From contig JAEEHW010000149.1 in assembly GCA_016281055.1 (NCBI GenBank), forward strand, positions 1-63,662: a DNA stretch of 63,662 nt, written 5' to 3'. The notes below the pieces were generated by a model, which saw nothing but the letters and a program-made list of their open reading frames with translations, had not been told where the DNA came from and ran no database searches. Source of the DNA: Prevotella sp. (GTDB taxonomy: Bacteria; Bacteroidota; Bacteroidia; Bacteroidales; Bacteroidaceae). Below are positions 52,187 to 60,795 of the stretch, in pieces; the first letter of the stretch is position 1; the number at the start of each line of letters is the position of its first letter. Position numbers and translations under genes: made by a program.

Positions 52187-52435
52187 ATGAAAACATTTAG
52201 TTACATAGCAGCCATACTTGGCGGTGCAGTTGCTGGTGCAACCGCAGCATTGCTTCTCGCTCCAGAAAAAGGTGAGGACACACGTGCAAAATTACAAGAC
52301 TCTGTAAAAGACTTTTGCGACAAGCACGACATTCAGGGAATAAAACAGACTGTAAAGGATTTCTGCGACAAGTACAAAATCAACCTCTCAAGCAAACAGG
52401 CTGAGGAATTAGCAGATGAAATAGCAGAGGCTTAA
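52187..52435 (+). CDS. YtxH-domain small membrane protein
   Basis: The 82-aa protein has one membrane helix rich in Gly/Ala (YIAAILGGAVAGATAALLLA) followed by PEKGEDTRAKLQDSVKDFC, the YtxH/gas-vesicle-GvpP-like pattern, then a helical cytoplasmic part with repeats of KDFCDKH/KDFCDKY. YtxH proteins are stress-linked envelope proteins of unknown mechanism. It is first of three small genes. Confidence 0.88.
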   Translation: MKTFSYIAAILGGAVAGATAALLLAPEKGEDTRAKLQDSVKDFCDKHDIQGIKQTVKDFCDKYKINLSSKQAEELADEIAEA

Positions 52436-52467
52436 ACCTTTTTTATAAAGAAAGATAGACAAGCATT

Positions 52468-52854
52468 ATGTTTTCAAACGATAAAAATATAGAACGGATA
52501 GCAGATTTTGTGGAGGAAGCGAAAGACTGGTTGTCTATTCGCACAGAATACACGAAACTTGAGATAATAGACAAAGTAGTACAAATCTGCACTATATTGG
52601 TATTGACTATCATTTTCATGTTCTTCGTGACCATAATACTTATCTATCTTTCTTTTGCAGCCGCTTATGCACTGGAGCCTCTCATAGGCTCGCTTCCTTT
52701 GGGCTTCCTGCTCGTCAGCATATTTTATGTATTGCTGCTGATACTGACATTCTACAAACGTCATTCATGGGTAGAAAAACCACTTGTGCGTTTCCTTGTT
52801 GAAATCCTCATAAACAATAAAAACAACGAAGAAAAAATCATCACGGAGAAATGA
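52468..52854 (+). CDS. Phage holin-family/DUF1469-like membrane protein
   Basis: The 128-aa protein has an N-terminal amphipathic helix (IADFVEEAKDWLSIRTEYTK) and two membrane helices (about 45-68 and 78-98), the layout of the DUF1469/phage holin superfamily 3 proteins. No phage genes are nearby, so it is a chromosomal envelope protein and not a lysis holin. Its stop overlaps the next ATG (ATGA). Confidence 0.8.
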   Translation: MFSNDKNIERIADFVEEAKDWLSIRTEYTKLEIIDKVVQICTILVLTIIFMFFVTIILIYLSFAAAYALEPLIGSLPLGFLLVSIFYVLLLILTFYKRHSWVEKPLVRFLVEILINNKNNEEKIITEK

Positions 52855-53123
52855 CCCAAGACAATGCATCAAACATAGACTCGCTGACTGCTCTGAGAAA
52901 TCATCAAGCAGAATTAAGGCAACATCTCACAAAGAGTGAAGAAAAACTTGGAGTAATATGGGATGACATCTTTCACAAGCAAACTCCTCGAAACCACAAT
53001 TCTCCTACCCAACGTGCGCTTACACTGATAACCAGTTATGCAGGCGTTATAGATGGAGCCATATTAGGATGGAAGCTATACCGCAAATTTAATGGAGCCA
53101 TAAAAGGTTTCAAAAAGAAATAA
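52851..53123 (+). CDS. Small protein after the holin-like gene, function unknown
   Basis: The 90-aa protein has an N-terminal helical charged region (LRNHQAELRQHLTKSEEKLG) and a weak hydrophobic segment near residues 60-75 (TSYAGVIDGAILGWKLY), ending basic. It overlaps the previous gene by 4 bp and so shares its expression. The same three-gene order (YtxH, holin-like, small) is found in Bacteroidota as far as I recall. Its stop is only 21 bp before rnpB. Confidence 0.75.
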   Translation: MTQDNASNIDSLTALRNHQAELRQHLTKSEEKLGVIWDDIFHKQTPRNHNSPTQRALTLITSYAGVIDGAILGWKLYRKFNGAIKGFKKK

Positions 53124-53144
53124 CCGACACAAGACAAACAGGAC

Positions 53145-53532
53145 GGCAGCGCTCCGGTTCTATCGCTGGCATTCACGAATGCGAGAGGAAAGTCCGGGCA
53201 GCAAAGGGCACTCCACTTGCGAAACTACAAGCTACTGGTGACAGTAGGTTTAAGGCAGAAGAAAACAACCGCCTCACAATATCATGAGGTAAGGGTGAGA
53301 AGGTGGTGTAAGAGACCACCAGCTGCAGGGTGATCTGCGGGCTGTGCCTACTGGAGGCTGTAAGTTCGAGTAAACCATCGTCAAAAAGAGCTGCCCGCTC
53401 GATTGATTTATCAAACGATGGAGGGTAGAACGCTAAAGCATCAGGGCGACCTGATGATTAGATAAATGATAGGACATCTGCCACTTTGAGAAAAGTGGCA
53501 GACAACAGAACCCGGCTTATAGGAGCACTGCC
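53145..53532 (+). ncRNA. rnpB: RNase P RNA (type A)
   Basis: The catalytic RNA of RNase P, which trims tRNA 5' ends. Universal signatures are present: GAGGAAAGTCCGGGC (53183-53197) near the 5' end and ACAGAACCCGGCTTA (53505-53519) near the 3' end. The terminal helix P1 is formed by GGCAGCGCTCC (53145-53155) and GGAGCACTGCC (53522-53532), 10 of 11 pairs. Specificity-domain hairpins such as GGTGGTGTAAGAGACCACC are visible. It fills the space between the small gene ending at 53123 and the yihY gene at 53554. No TAnnTTTG promoter is seen just upstream, so it may be cut from the YtxH transcript. Confidence 0.95.
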
Positions 53533-53543
53533 TTCTTTTTTTT
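53522..53543 (+). terminator. T-run after rnpB helix P1
   Basis: The 3' strand of P1 is followed by TTCTTTTTTTT (53533-53543). Together with an upstream RNA stem this could terminate rnpB 11 bp before the next ATG. Confidence 0.5.
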
Positions 53544-53553
53544 AAAAAAACAA

Positions 53554-54696
53554 ATGAGTCTGAAAGACATTAGAAACACTATATTCACATTCTTACGTGC
53601 TTTATGGCAAGATATAAACCAAAAGCGCATAATATGGACAGCCAGCAACCTCACATACTCAACGTTGCTGGCATTCGTTCCTATTATGGCCGTGGTCTTT
53701 GCTATAGCACGAGGGTTTGGATATTCTATATATATAGAGGAATGGTTCAAGGACTCATTGTCATCACAACCAGATGCGGCAAATACCATAATAGGTTTTG
53801 TCAACTCATACTTGATACACACGAAAAAAGGACTGTTTCTCGGCATAGGTCTTCTGTTTATGCTATGGACCACACTGATGCTGATTTCTAACATAGAGAC
53901 TGCATTCAATGACATCTGGCAGGTAAGAAGGCAAAGAAGTATCTTCCGAACCATTACAGACTATATCGCATTGCTGTTTCTTATACCTGTAGTCATTGTG
54001 GTCAGTTCAGGCCTCTCCATTCTCGTCGCTGCACTCAACCATCAGTTGAAAGACATTATAGTGTTGGGACCGCTAATGTCTTTCGCAATAAAATTGTCAC
54101 CATACTTACTTTTATCTGTTGCATTTACCGTGTTGTACATATTCATGCCCAACACTAAGGTTAAATTGAAATCTGCAGCAATACCAGGTATAATAGCTGG
54201 TGTTTCTATGCAACTATTCCAATCCATATATATCAATTCACAAATATGGATATCCAACTACAACGCTATATACGGTTCCTTTGCAATCATTCCATTCTTT
54301 CTGTTATGGCTACAAGCATCATGGATTATATGTCTTGTTGGAGCAGAATTGTCATATACAAGACAAAACTCTGAAGATTTCTTCGTTGACATCCCATCGG
54401 AACCAAGTTTTGCCTCAAAAACAGAAGCATCTTGGAAAATCATAACGTTAATAAACGAAAGATTTCACAATGGAGAGAAAGCCATCACTGCAGAAGAGAT
54501 AAAATCACACATAAAGGTATCCATGCGTAATCTCAACAATTTGCTCTATGATCTGCAAAAGATACACCTCATAGCGGAAATAACCCATGATGAGAAAGGA
54601 GATATCGCAAGATATCTACCGGCAGAAACGCTGGACAACATATCAAAAGAAGATCTTACAACACGACTTGCCAACCTCGGCAGTAAACTTATATAA
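53554..54696 (+). CDS. YihY/BrkB family inner membrane protein
   Basis: The 380-aa protein has six membrane helices in the first 270 residues and the family motif LTYSTLLAFVPIMAVVFAIA, with GSFAIIPFFLLWLQASWIIC late. The C-terminal 100 residues form a soluble domain that looks like a winged helix (ITAEEIKSHIKVSMRNLNNL). Once called RNase BN, the family is now regarded as a transporter-like envelope protein. It begins 22 bp after rnpB and heads the run to the C1 peptidase. Confidence 0.93.
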   Translation: MSLKDIRNTIFTFLRALWQDINQKRIIWTASNLTYSTLLAFVPIMAVVFAIARGFGYSIYIEEWFKDSLSSQPDAANTIIGFVNSYLIHTKKGLFLGIGLLFMLWTTLMLISNIETAFNDIWQVRRQRSIFRTITDYIALLFLIPVVIVVSSGLSILVAALNHQLKDIIVLGPLMSFAIKLSPYLLLSVAFTVLYIFMPNTKVKLKSAAIPGIIAGVSMQLFQSIYINSQIWISNYNAIYGSFAIIPFFLLWLQASWIICLVGAELSYTRQNSEDFFVDIPSEPSFASKTEASWKIITLINERFHNGEKAITAEEIKSHIKVSMRNLNNLLYDLQKIHLIAEITHDEKGDIARYLPAETLDNISKEDLTTRLANLGSKLI

Positions 54697-54711
54697 AAAA
54701 GAATCAAGCAA

Positions 54712-55332
54712 ATGGACATAATACTTAAATACTTTCCAAATATTACAGAGCATCAGAAAGAACAGTTCGCCATGCTTGACGAACTGTATCACGACTGGAA
54801 TAGTAAAATCAACGTAATATCACGTAAAGACATAGACAACCTGTATGAGCATCATGTTCTGCACTCGCTTGCCATAGCAAAAGCACAGAAATTCAAACCT
54901 GCAACCAAGATTTTAGATTTTGGCTGCGGTGGAGGTTTTCCCGGCATTCCACTTGCCATCATGTTCCCTGACTGTCAATTCAAACTTATTGATGGTACAG
55001 CTAAAAAAATACGAGTATGCAATGAAATTGCAACAGCCATTGGCTTGAAGAATGTTACAGCAGAACAACGTCGCGGGGAAGAAGAAAAAGGACAATACGA
55101 TTATATCGTGTCAAGAGCGGTAATGCCCCTACCCGACCTTGTGAAGATAGTACGAAAGAACATCTCAAAGAAACATCAAAATGCAATGCCCAACGGCATC
55201 TTCTGTCTTAAAGGCGGTGAACTGCAAGCAGAGATATCACCATACAAGAACATAGTAGAAAAGACAGAATTAACCACATGGTATCAAGAAGATTGGTACA
55301 AACAAAAATATCTAATTTATCTTCCAAACTAA
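54712..55332 (+). CDS. rsmG: 16S rRNA (guanine527-N7)-methyltransferase
   Basis: The 206-aa protein is RsmG/GidB. The SAM-binding motif ILDFGCGGGFPGIPLAIMFP (about 68-87), DGTAKKIRVCNEIA and a VSRAV motif are typical, and length is normal. It methylates G527 of 16S rRNA using SAM. It starts 15 bp after the yihY gene. Confidence 0.96.
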   Translation: MDIILKYFPNITEHQKEQFAMLDELYHDWNSKINVISRKDIDNLYEHHVLHSLAIAKAQKFKPATKILDFGCGGGFPGIPLAIMFPDCQFKLIDGTAKKIRVCNEIATAIGLKNVTAEQRRGEEEKGQYDYIVSRAVMPLPDLVKIVRKNISKKHQNAMPNGIFCLKGGELQAEISPYKNIVEKTELTTWYQEDWYKQKYLIYLPN

Positions 55333-55343
55333 AATAATCATAT

Positions 55344-55985
55344 ATGCTTAACATAAAAAACATACAATGTAACATGCTTGCTGAAAACTGTTACATTGTC
55401 AGTGACGATAGTAAGGAATGTATAATAATAGACTGTGGTGCATCAAGTGAAGCAGAATATGAATATATAGATGCATACATAACATCAAACAAATTAACAC
55501 CAAAGCAACATATTCTCACACACGGACACTTCGACCATATCATGGGTGCCAAATGGGTCTATGAAAAATATGGACTGCAACCTACTATATGCGAGATGGA
55601 TGCAGAGACATACAAGAACTTCCGCAATGACATACAGTCATTCGGATTCACTGTTGATTATGACTTACCTCCAATAGGACATTGTCTTAACGATGGAGAT
55701 ACCATAAATTGGGGTAAACATGAGTTTAAGGTGATACACACACCTGGCCACAGTAAGGGTGGTGTTGTTTATTATTGTGCAGAAGAACACATTGCATTCA
55801 CAGGAGATACATTGTTCAGAAACGGCATTGGACGTACCGACCTGCCCGGTGGAAATATGTTTCAAATAATACAATCACTGAGAAAACTTACACAGCTGCC
55901 AGACGACACCGACGTTTACCCCGGTCATGGCAGCAAAACCACAATAGGCTACGAACTTGCTACAAACCCTTACCTTGACAGATAG
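55344..55985 (+). CDS. MBL-fold metallo-hydrolase (glyoxalase II-like)
   Basis: The 213-aa protein has the metal motif THGHFDHIMG (HxHxDH), HTPGHSKGGVVYY, FTGDTLFRNGIGRTDLPGG and a C-terminal YPGHGSKTT. This matches the glyoxalase II/YcbL-type hydroxyacyl thioester hydrolases with a single compact domain. The substrate is not determined. It is 11 bp after rsmG and 5 bp before ruvC. Confidence 0.93.
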   Translation: MLNIKNIQCNMLAENCYIVSDDSKECIIIDCGASSEAEYEYIDAYITSNKLTPKQHILTHGHFDHIMGAKWVYEKYGLQPTICEMDAETYKNFRNDIQSFGFTVDYDLPPIGHCLNDGDTINWGKHEFKVIHTPGHSKGGVVYYCAEEHIAFTGDTLFRNGIGRTDLPGGNMFQIIQSLRKLTQLPDDTDVYPGHGSKTTIGYELATNPYLDR

Positions 55986-55990
55986 TCACA

Positions 55991-56551
55991 GTGACAAAGA
56001 CAGAACGCATAATAATGGGCATCGACCCTGGTACCAACGTCATGGGATATGGAATCATTCGTGGTATAGGCCAGAAAGCAGAGATGATAGCTATGGGAGT
56101 GATTGACATGCGCAAAGAAAGTGACCCATACCTGCGCCTCGGACACATATACCAGCGTGTGACAGGCATCATAGACGAATATCTACCTGACGAGATTGCC
56201 ATCGAAGCACCTTTCTTCGGAAAAAACGTGCAGTCCATGCTGAAACTCGGCAGAGCACAAGGAGTTGCCATCGCTGCTGCCATACAACATAGTGTGCCTG
56301 TTCACGAATATGCCCCTACAAAAATTAAAATGGCGATAACAGGAGTAGGTACAGCATCAAAGGAACAAGTAGCAGGAATGTTACAACGTATCTTAAAAAT
56401 AGAAAGCGATGATATGCCAAAATTTATGGATGCCACAGACGCTCTTGGTGCTGCATATTGTCATTTCATTCAGTTGAACACACCGCTCGGAGGAAAGAAG
56501 TATTCTTCATGGAAAGACTTTGTACTGAAAAACAAAACGAGAGTAAAATAA
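55991..56551 (+). CDS. ruvC: Crossover junction endodeoxyribonuclease RuvC
   Basis: The 186-aa resolvase cuts Holliday junctions. Catalytic acids lie in GIDPGTNVMGYG (Asp), AIEAPFFGKN (Glu) and DATDALGAAYCH (two Asp). The start is GTG at 55991; the next Met (MGIDPGTN) would cut off the first strand, so GTG is preferred. ruvA and ruvB are not adjacent. Confidence 0.95.
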   Translation: MTKTERIIMGIDPGTNVMGYGIIRGIGQKAEMIAMGVIDMRKESDPYLRLGHIYQRVTGIIDEYLPDEIAIEAPFFGKNVQSMLKLGRAQGVAIAAAIQHSVPVHEYAPTKIKMAITGVGTASKEQVAGMLQRILKIESDDMPKFMDATDALGAAYCHFIQLNTPLGGKKYSSWKDFVLKNKTRVK

Positions 56552-56557
56552 AATAAG

Positions 56558-58036
56558 ATGATTATCAATATACATAAAGGAGTCACCCGTATGCCAGAGT
56601 GGCGAATGACTGAGCCTGTCGATTTCGAGTTAAACGACGATGAGCACATAGCTATCGTAGGCCCAAATGCCAGTGGCAAATCACTCACCGTTGACATTCT
56701 CACACAAAAGCACCCGTTGTTGATGCAAGACGTATTATATGATTTTTCCCCGAAAAAATCATCATTAGCTTCAGATTGCATTAAACACATTACTTTTCGC
56801 GACACATACGGCGGCGACAACGACCGCACATATTATCTGCAACAAAGATGGAACCAGACAGAAATAGATGCTTCCACACCTACCGTAGGTCAGTTGTTAG
56901 AACGTGCATATAATGCCACGGGAGAAGACACTGCAGAACGTCGTGCCTTTCGTAATCATCTCTATGACATATTCAACCTACACTACCTGCTTGACAAATA
57001 TATCATTCTATTGTCTTCAGGCGAACTGCGAAAATTCATACTTTGCCGGGCACTGATGGGTGACCCGCGAGTAATAATCATGGACAATCCATTCATTGGA
57101 TTAGACAAAGAAACGCGCCAACAGTTACGCGAGACATTGGAAACCATCAGCAACGAACGTGCCTTGCAGATTATCCTCGTGCTTGCAAAAGATGAAGACA
57201 TACCACATTTCATCACGCATGTTGTTCCTGTGCGAGACAAAATAGTTCTACCAAAGATTGCAAGAATCGATTATCTCTCACAAACAGAACCTGCTTGTGC
57301 CCATCCTCTCGACGAAAATACACGGAAAGAAATCCTCAATCTCCCATACAACAACAATGACTACAAGGCTGACATTGTAATACAAATGCACAACGTAAGC
57401 ATTAAGTATGGCTCACGAACAATACTGAAAGACCTTGACTGGACTGTGCACAATGGTGAACGATGGGCACTTTCTGGACAAAATGGAGCAGGAAAGTCAA
57501 CACTTCTGAGTCTCGTATGTGCTGACAACCCACAGAGTTATGCATGCAACATTACACTGTTTGACCAAAAGCGCGGACAAGGTGAAAGCATATGGGACAT
57601 TAAGAAACACATAGGATATGTGTCACCAGAAATGCATCGTGCATACAACCGCGACATGCCTGCCATACGTATTGTTGCCTCTGGTCTGAAAGACTCTGTA
57701 GGACTTTATGTAAAACCATCCGAGAACGATTACTCTATCTGTCGAAAATGGATGCGTATTTTCGGCATAGAACATCTGGCAGAACGCACGTTCTTGAAAC
57801 TGTCAAGCGGTGAACAGCGCTTGGTGCTCCTTGCACGCGCCTTTGTGAAAGATCCCGAACTGCTCATCCTTGATGAGCCGCTACATGGACTTGACGCACA
57901 GTATGGTGCATTAGTGAAAGATATCATAGACACTTTCTGTCAACGCAGAAATAAAACCCTCATCATGGTCACACACTATGAAGAGAACCTTCCACAATGT
58001 ATAACAAACAGTATTTACCTCAAACGAAACATATAA
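56558..58036 (+). CDS. Double ABC ATPase, ModF-like, with degenerate first site
   Basis: The 492-aa protein has two ABC domains and no membrane segment. NBD1: Walker A GPNASGKS (35-42), LSSGE (151-155) and Walker B VIIMDNP, where the catalytic Glu is replaced by Asn-176. NBD2: Walker A GQNGAGKS (306-313), LSSGE (414-418) and a normal LLILDEP with Glu-439. The fused arrangement fits ModF/ABC-F-like proteins of the Bacteroidota. One site is probably hydrolytically weak. No permease gene lies beside it. It follows ruvC by 6 bp. Confidence 0.88.
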   Translation: MIINIHKGVTRMPEWRMTEPVDFELNDDEHIAIVGPNASGKSLTVDILTQKHPLLMQDVLYDFSPKKSSLASDCIKHITFRDTYGGDNDRTYYLQQRWNQTEIDASTPTVGQLLERAYNATGEDTAERRAFRNHLYDIFNLHYLLDKYIILLSSGELRKFILCRALMGDPRVIIMDNPFIGLDKETRQQLRETLETISNERALQIILVLAKDEDIPHFITHVVPVRDKIVLPKIARIDYLSQTEPACAHPLDENTRKEILNLPYNNNDYKADIVIQMHNVSIKYGSRTILKDLDWTVHNGERWALSGQNGAGKSTLLSLVCADNPQSYACNITLFDQKRGQGESIWDIKKHIGYVSPEMHRAYNRDMPAIRIVASGLKDSVGLYVKPSENDYSICRKWMRIFGIEHLAERTFLKLSSGEQRLVLLARAFVKDPELLILDEPLHGLDAQYGALVKDIIDTFCQRRNKTLIMVTHYEENLPQCITNSIYLKRNI

Positions 58037-58038
58037 TC

Positions 58039-59289
58039 ATGAAGACCCTGTCAATTCTTTTCGCCACATTATGTTTTTCCTTGAACATAAACGCTACATG
58101 CATTAAGGACACGCTTGTCACCGACACTGTCGCCGTAGACACGATACCTGCCGACTCTGCCGATTTCAGCAAACCAAGTTTTACAACAATAATTGAAGTC
58201 CCTATCACCTCAATAAAAGATCAAAGCCGCTCAGGTACGTGTTGGGATTACTCTACATTATCTTTCTTTGAGGCCGAGATATTGAAGAAAACAGGTAAGG
58301 AATACAACTTGTCAGAGATGTTCATTGCAAATAAAAACTACATGGACAGAGCTGTCATGAAAGTGCGTCTGCACGGTGATTGTCAATTCGCGCAAGGTGG
58401 TTCTGCACATGATGTTCTCTACACCATCATGCAATACGGCATCTGTCCAGAAGAAGCCATGCCATTACCTGGTACAATGTATGGCGATACTCTAAATAAC
58501 TTCACTGAGTTCTTCCACGTCATGACACCATACGTACAGGCCCTCTCCACCTCCAACAGCAAAAGACTGACCCCTGCATGGAAGAACGGGCTTCAGGGTA
58601 TCATCAATGCATACCTCGGAGAAACACCGACAGAGTTTGAATATGAAGGCAAGACATACACACCACAAACATTTGCCTCAAGTTTGGGGTTAGACTGGAA
58701 CGACTATATTTCCATAACATCATACACACATCATCCTTTCTATACTGCTTTTCCATTAGAAATTCAGGACAACTGGCGACAGGGAATGTCATGGAACGTT
58801 CCTATGGAAGACATCAGCCGAATCATTGACAATGCCTTAAGCAACGGATACACCATAGCATGGGGTGGCGATGTCAGTGAAGATGGATTCACACGTGATG
58901 GCCTTGCCATGCTTGCTGACATCAAACAGATACAAGACAACGACAGTTCTGACATGGCACATTGGTTGAAGCTCACCACAACGGAGAAGAATGAGCGACT
59001 GCATAAACTTGGTGTAAACATTCCTGAACTGACACCTTCACAGGAACAACGTCAGAAAGAATATGACAACTGGGAACTCACCGACGACCACGGCATGCAC
59101 CTATACGGCAAGGCTGTTGACCAAACCGGGCGCGAATACTACCTGGTAAAAAACTCCTGGGGCAAAACTGGCAAATATGATGGCATTTGGTATATGTCGA
59201 AGAACTATATCATTGCAAAACTGATGGACTTCATGGTCAACAAAAATGCAGTTCCAAAGGACATTCTGAAGAAACTGAACATCAAATAA
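58039..59289 (+). CDS. Exported C1 family (bleomycin hydrolase-like) cysteine peptidase
   Basis: The 416-aa product starts MKTLSILFATLCFSLNINAT at 58039, with a signal peptide. The papain-fold active site is present: Gln-62 and Cys-68 in KDQSRSGTCWDYS, His in TDDHGMHLYG and Asn in YLVKNSWGKTG. Overall size and order follow aminopeptidase C/bleomycin hydrolase (C1B), though export is unusual for that group. It begins 2 bp after the ABC gene and is the last gene of the yihY run. It may act on peptides in the periplasm. Confidence 0.92.
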   Translation: MKTLSILFATLCFSLNINATCIKDTLVTDTVAVDTIPADSADFSKPSFTTIIEVPITSIKDQSRSGTCWDYSTLSFFEAEILKKTGKEYNLSEMFIANKNYMDRAVMKVRLHGDCQFAQGGSAHDVLYTIMQYGICPEEAMPLPGTMYGDTLNNFTEFFHVMTPYVQALSTSNSKRLTPAWKNGLQGIINAYLGETPTEFEYEGKTYTPQTFASSLGLDWNDYISITSYTHHPFYTAFPLEIQDNWRQGMSWNVPMEDISRIIDNALSNGYTIAWGGDVSEDGFTRDGLAMLADIKQIQDNDSSDMAHWLKLTTTEKNERLHKLGVNIPELTPSQEQRQKEYDNWELTDDHGMHLYGKAVDQTGREYYLVKNSWGKTGKYDGIWYMSKNYIIAKLMDFMVNKNAVPKDILKKLNIK

Positions 59290-59307
59290 CAAGAGTCCAG
59301 TATAATC

Positions 59308-60588
59308 TTATATCAAATCTGACACAGATATCCACAAAGGAATATTCATGTGTTTACTTATGGTAGTAAAGAGTTCCATGACATACGTCACTGCACCGTA
59401 ATCATGATAATCCATTTTTGCGACGAGCGGTGTCCACGATTCTTTTAACACATACACATTACCAAGGTTATACTTGTTGTCACTGTTTGACGATACGGCA
59501 AGTCCTTGCTCTGCAAAGAACTCCTCCAACGCCGTGGTGTTACCAACAGGCACAACATCATCAAGGATGTTGTGTATAAGCGTTATACGTTCCTTTCTAC
59601 GCGGTGTCCATCCACTCGTCAAATTATCCTTCTCAAATGCTGACATCAGTTTGCTTGACATTTCACTGTTTATGTCAAGCAAATCCGCTGTCATCCAATC
59701 AGCGATGTTTTGCGTTGCTATATTTTTCTCTAAATATGACGTTGAGTAATTTTTGCTGAGCAAATACTTATCTATTTTGCTCAAAGTCGGTTCTTTTAAC
59801 ATTTCACTCCTCTCTATACCAAGACAACAAAACTCATTGTATGCCAACAGTGTATTGATGACCGAAGACGGCATTATAGTGGAGCCTGATTTCAGAAGTT
59901 CGCGGAATGTCATACCCATATCATATGGTCCGCCACCTACGATGGTATGCGTAAACCTTATATCCGGATATTTCTCAGCACACAGTCTAAGCACACCTAT
60001 AGATGTCTGGGCACCCTCTGAATATCCTGTATTAAAGAGAAAACTACCCCACGAATATCCTTCGCGCTTCAGCAATTCACGAGCGGCAAGCAATGCATCT
60101 ATGCTTGCCTGAGCATTACACCTCGACATACAATAAGCCTGGTTCTTGTTTTCTGTAGAACCAAAGCCATAATAATCTGCTGCCACAGCCACCAAGCCAC
60201 TCCCTACGACCTTCTGTGGAAAGAATATGCCCCCTCTCGACGGACATTCATTCTTATGATAAATCGTAAAATGATTATACAAGACCATGCCCTTGGCATG
60301 CTTGCCCTCCATTACTTCGTCACCAAAGATAACACAGCCAGAAAGCATAACAGGATTTCCAAATGGATCTGTTGACGAATACTCCATATTATAGACGGTG
60401 GTCTTTGTCTCCGCATCATACGTCTTAGACGTAATATTGACCAATGGCAGTTCCCTTTCTATCTCTTCTATCTCATCATCATCATATTCTATCACAAAGT
60501 CCTCATTACCACACGAAGTCACGACACAACAGCACAACACCAGTATAATAAATGAAAAACTTTGCCATTTTCTAATTAGCTCTTCCAT
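59308..60588 (-). CDS. Lipoprotein alpha/beta hydrolase (secretory lipase-like)
   Basis: The 426-aa protein has a lipoprotein signal (LVLCCCVVTSCGNED, Cys-26) followed by an acidic stretch EYDDDEIEEIEREL. The nucleophile elbow is GYSEG with Ser-190, and a late HDYGAVTYV could carry the His. The fold looks like the LIP/secretory lipase type, acting on esters on the outer membrane or surface. It is convergent with the C1 peptidase and divergent from the GH3 gene; a promoter is at 60634. Confidence 0.85.
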   Translation of the reverse strand: MEELIRKWQSFSFIILVLCCCVVTSCGNEDFVIEYDDDEIEEIERELPLVNITSKTYDAETKTTVYNMEYSSTDPFGNPVMLSGCVIFGDEVMEGKHAKGMVLYNHFTIYHKNECPSRGGIFFPQKVVGSGLVAVAADYYGFGSTENKNQAYCMSRCNAQASIDALLAARELLKREGYSWGSFLFNTGYSEGAQTSIGVLRLCAEKYPDIRFTHTIVGGGPYDMGMTFRELLKSGSTIMPSSVINTLLAYNEFCCLGIERSEMLKEPTLSKIDKYLLSKNYSTSYLEKNIATQNIADWMTADLLDINSEMSSKLMSAFEKDNLTSGWTPRRKERITLIHNILDDVVPVGNTTALEEFFAEQGLAVSSNSDNKYNLGNVYVLKESWTPLVAKMDYHDYGAVTYVMELFTTISKHMNIPLWISVSDLI

Positions 60589-60633
60589 ATCATCTTATAT
60601 TAGTTAGTTATTATATACCGTATATCTTGTATG

Positions 60634-60641
60634 CAAAGTTA
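60634..60641 (-). promoter_or_regulatory. -7 element for the lipase-like gene
   Basis: The minus strand reads TAACTTTG, 46 bp before the ATG at 60588. Confidence 0.62.
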
Positions 60642-60747
60642 CATTTTATATTTGAAATACGTATCAATTTTATTATTTTTCTGTCCGTAAAATTGATTTT
60701 ATATTTCGTTGACGAGTATATATACATAATAATACAAAAAAAAATCG

Positions 60748-60755
60748 TAACTTTG
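60748..60755 (+). promoter_or_regulatory. -7 element for the GH3 gene
   Basis: TAACTTTG, 41 bp before the ATG at 60796. It is divergent from the lipase promoter across 107 bp. No TTG at -33. Confidence 0.62.
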
Positions 60756-60795
60756 CCTTACGAAAAATATTTACTATACCAAATAAAACAAAAAA

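Noticed and set aside
52468..52854. Holin as sign of a prophage
   Set aside because: No other phage genes are nearby; the holin-like fold also occurs in chromosomal envelope proteins next to YtxH.
55991..56014. ATG at 56015 as ruvC start
   Set aside because: It would remove the first residues ahead of GIDPGTN that form the first strand; GTG at 55991 fits better.
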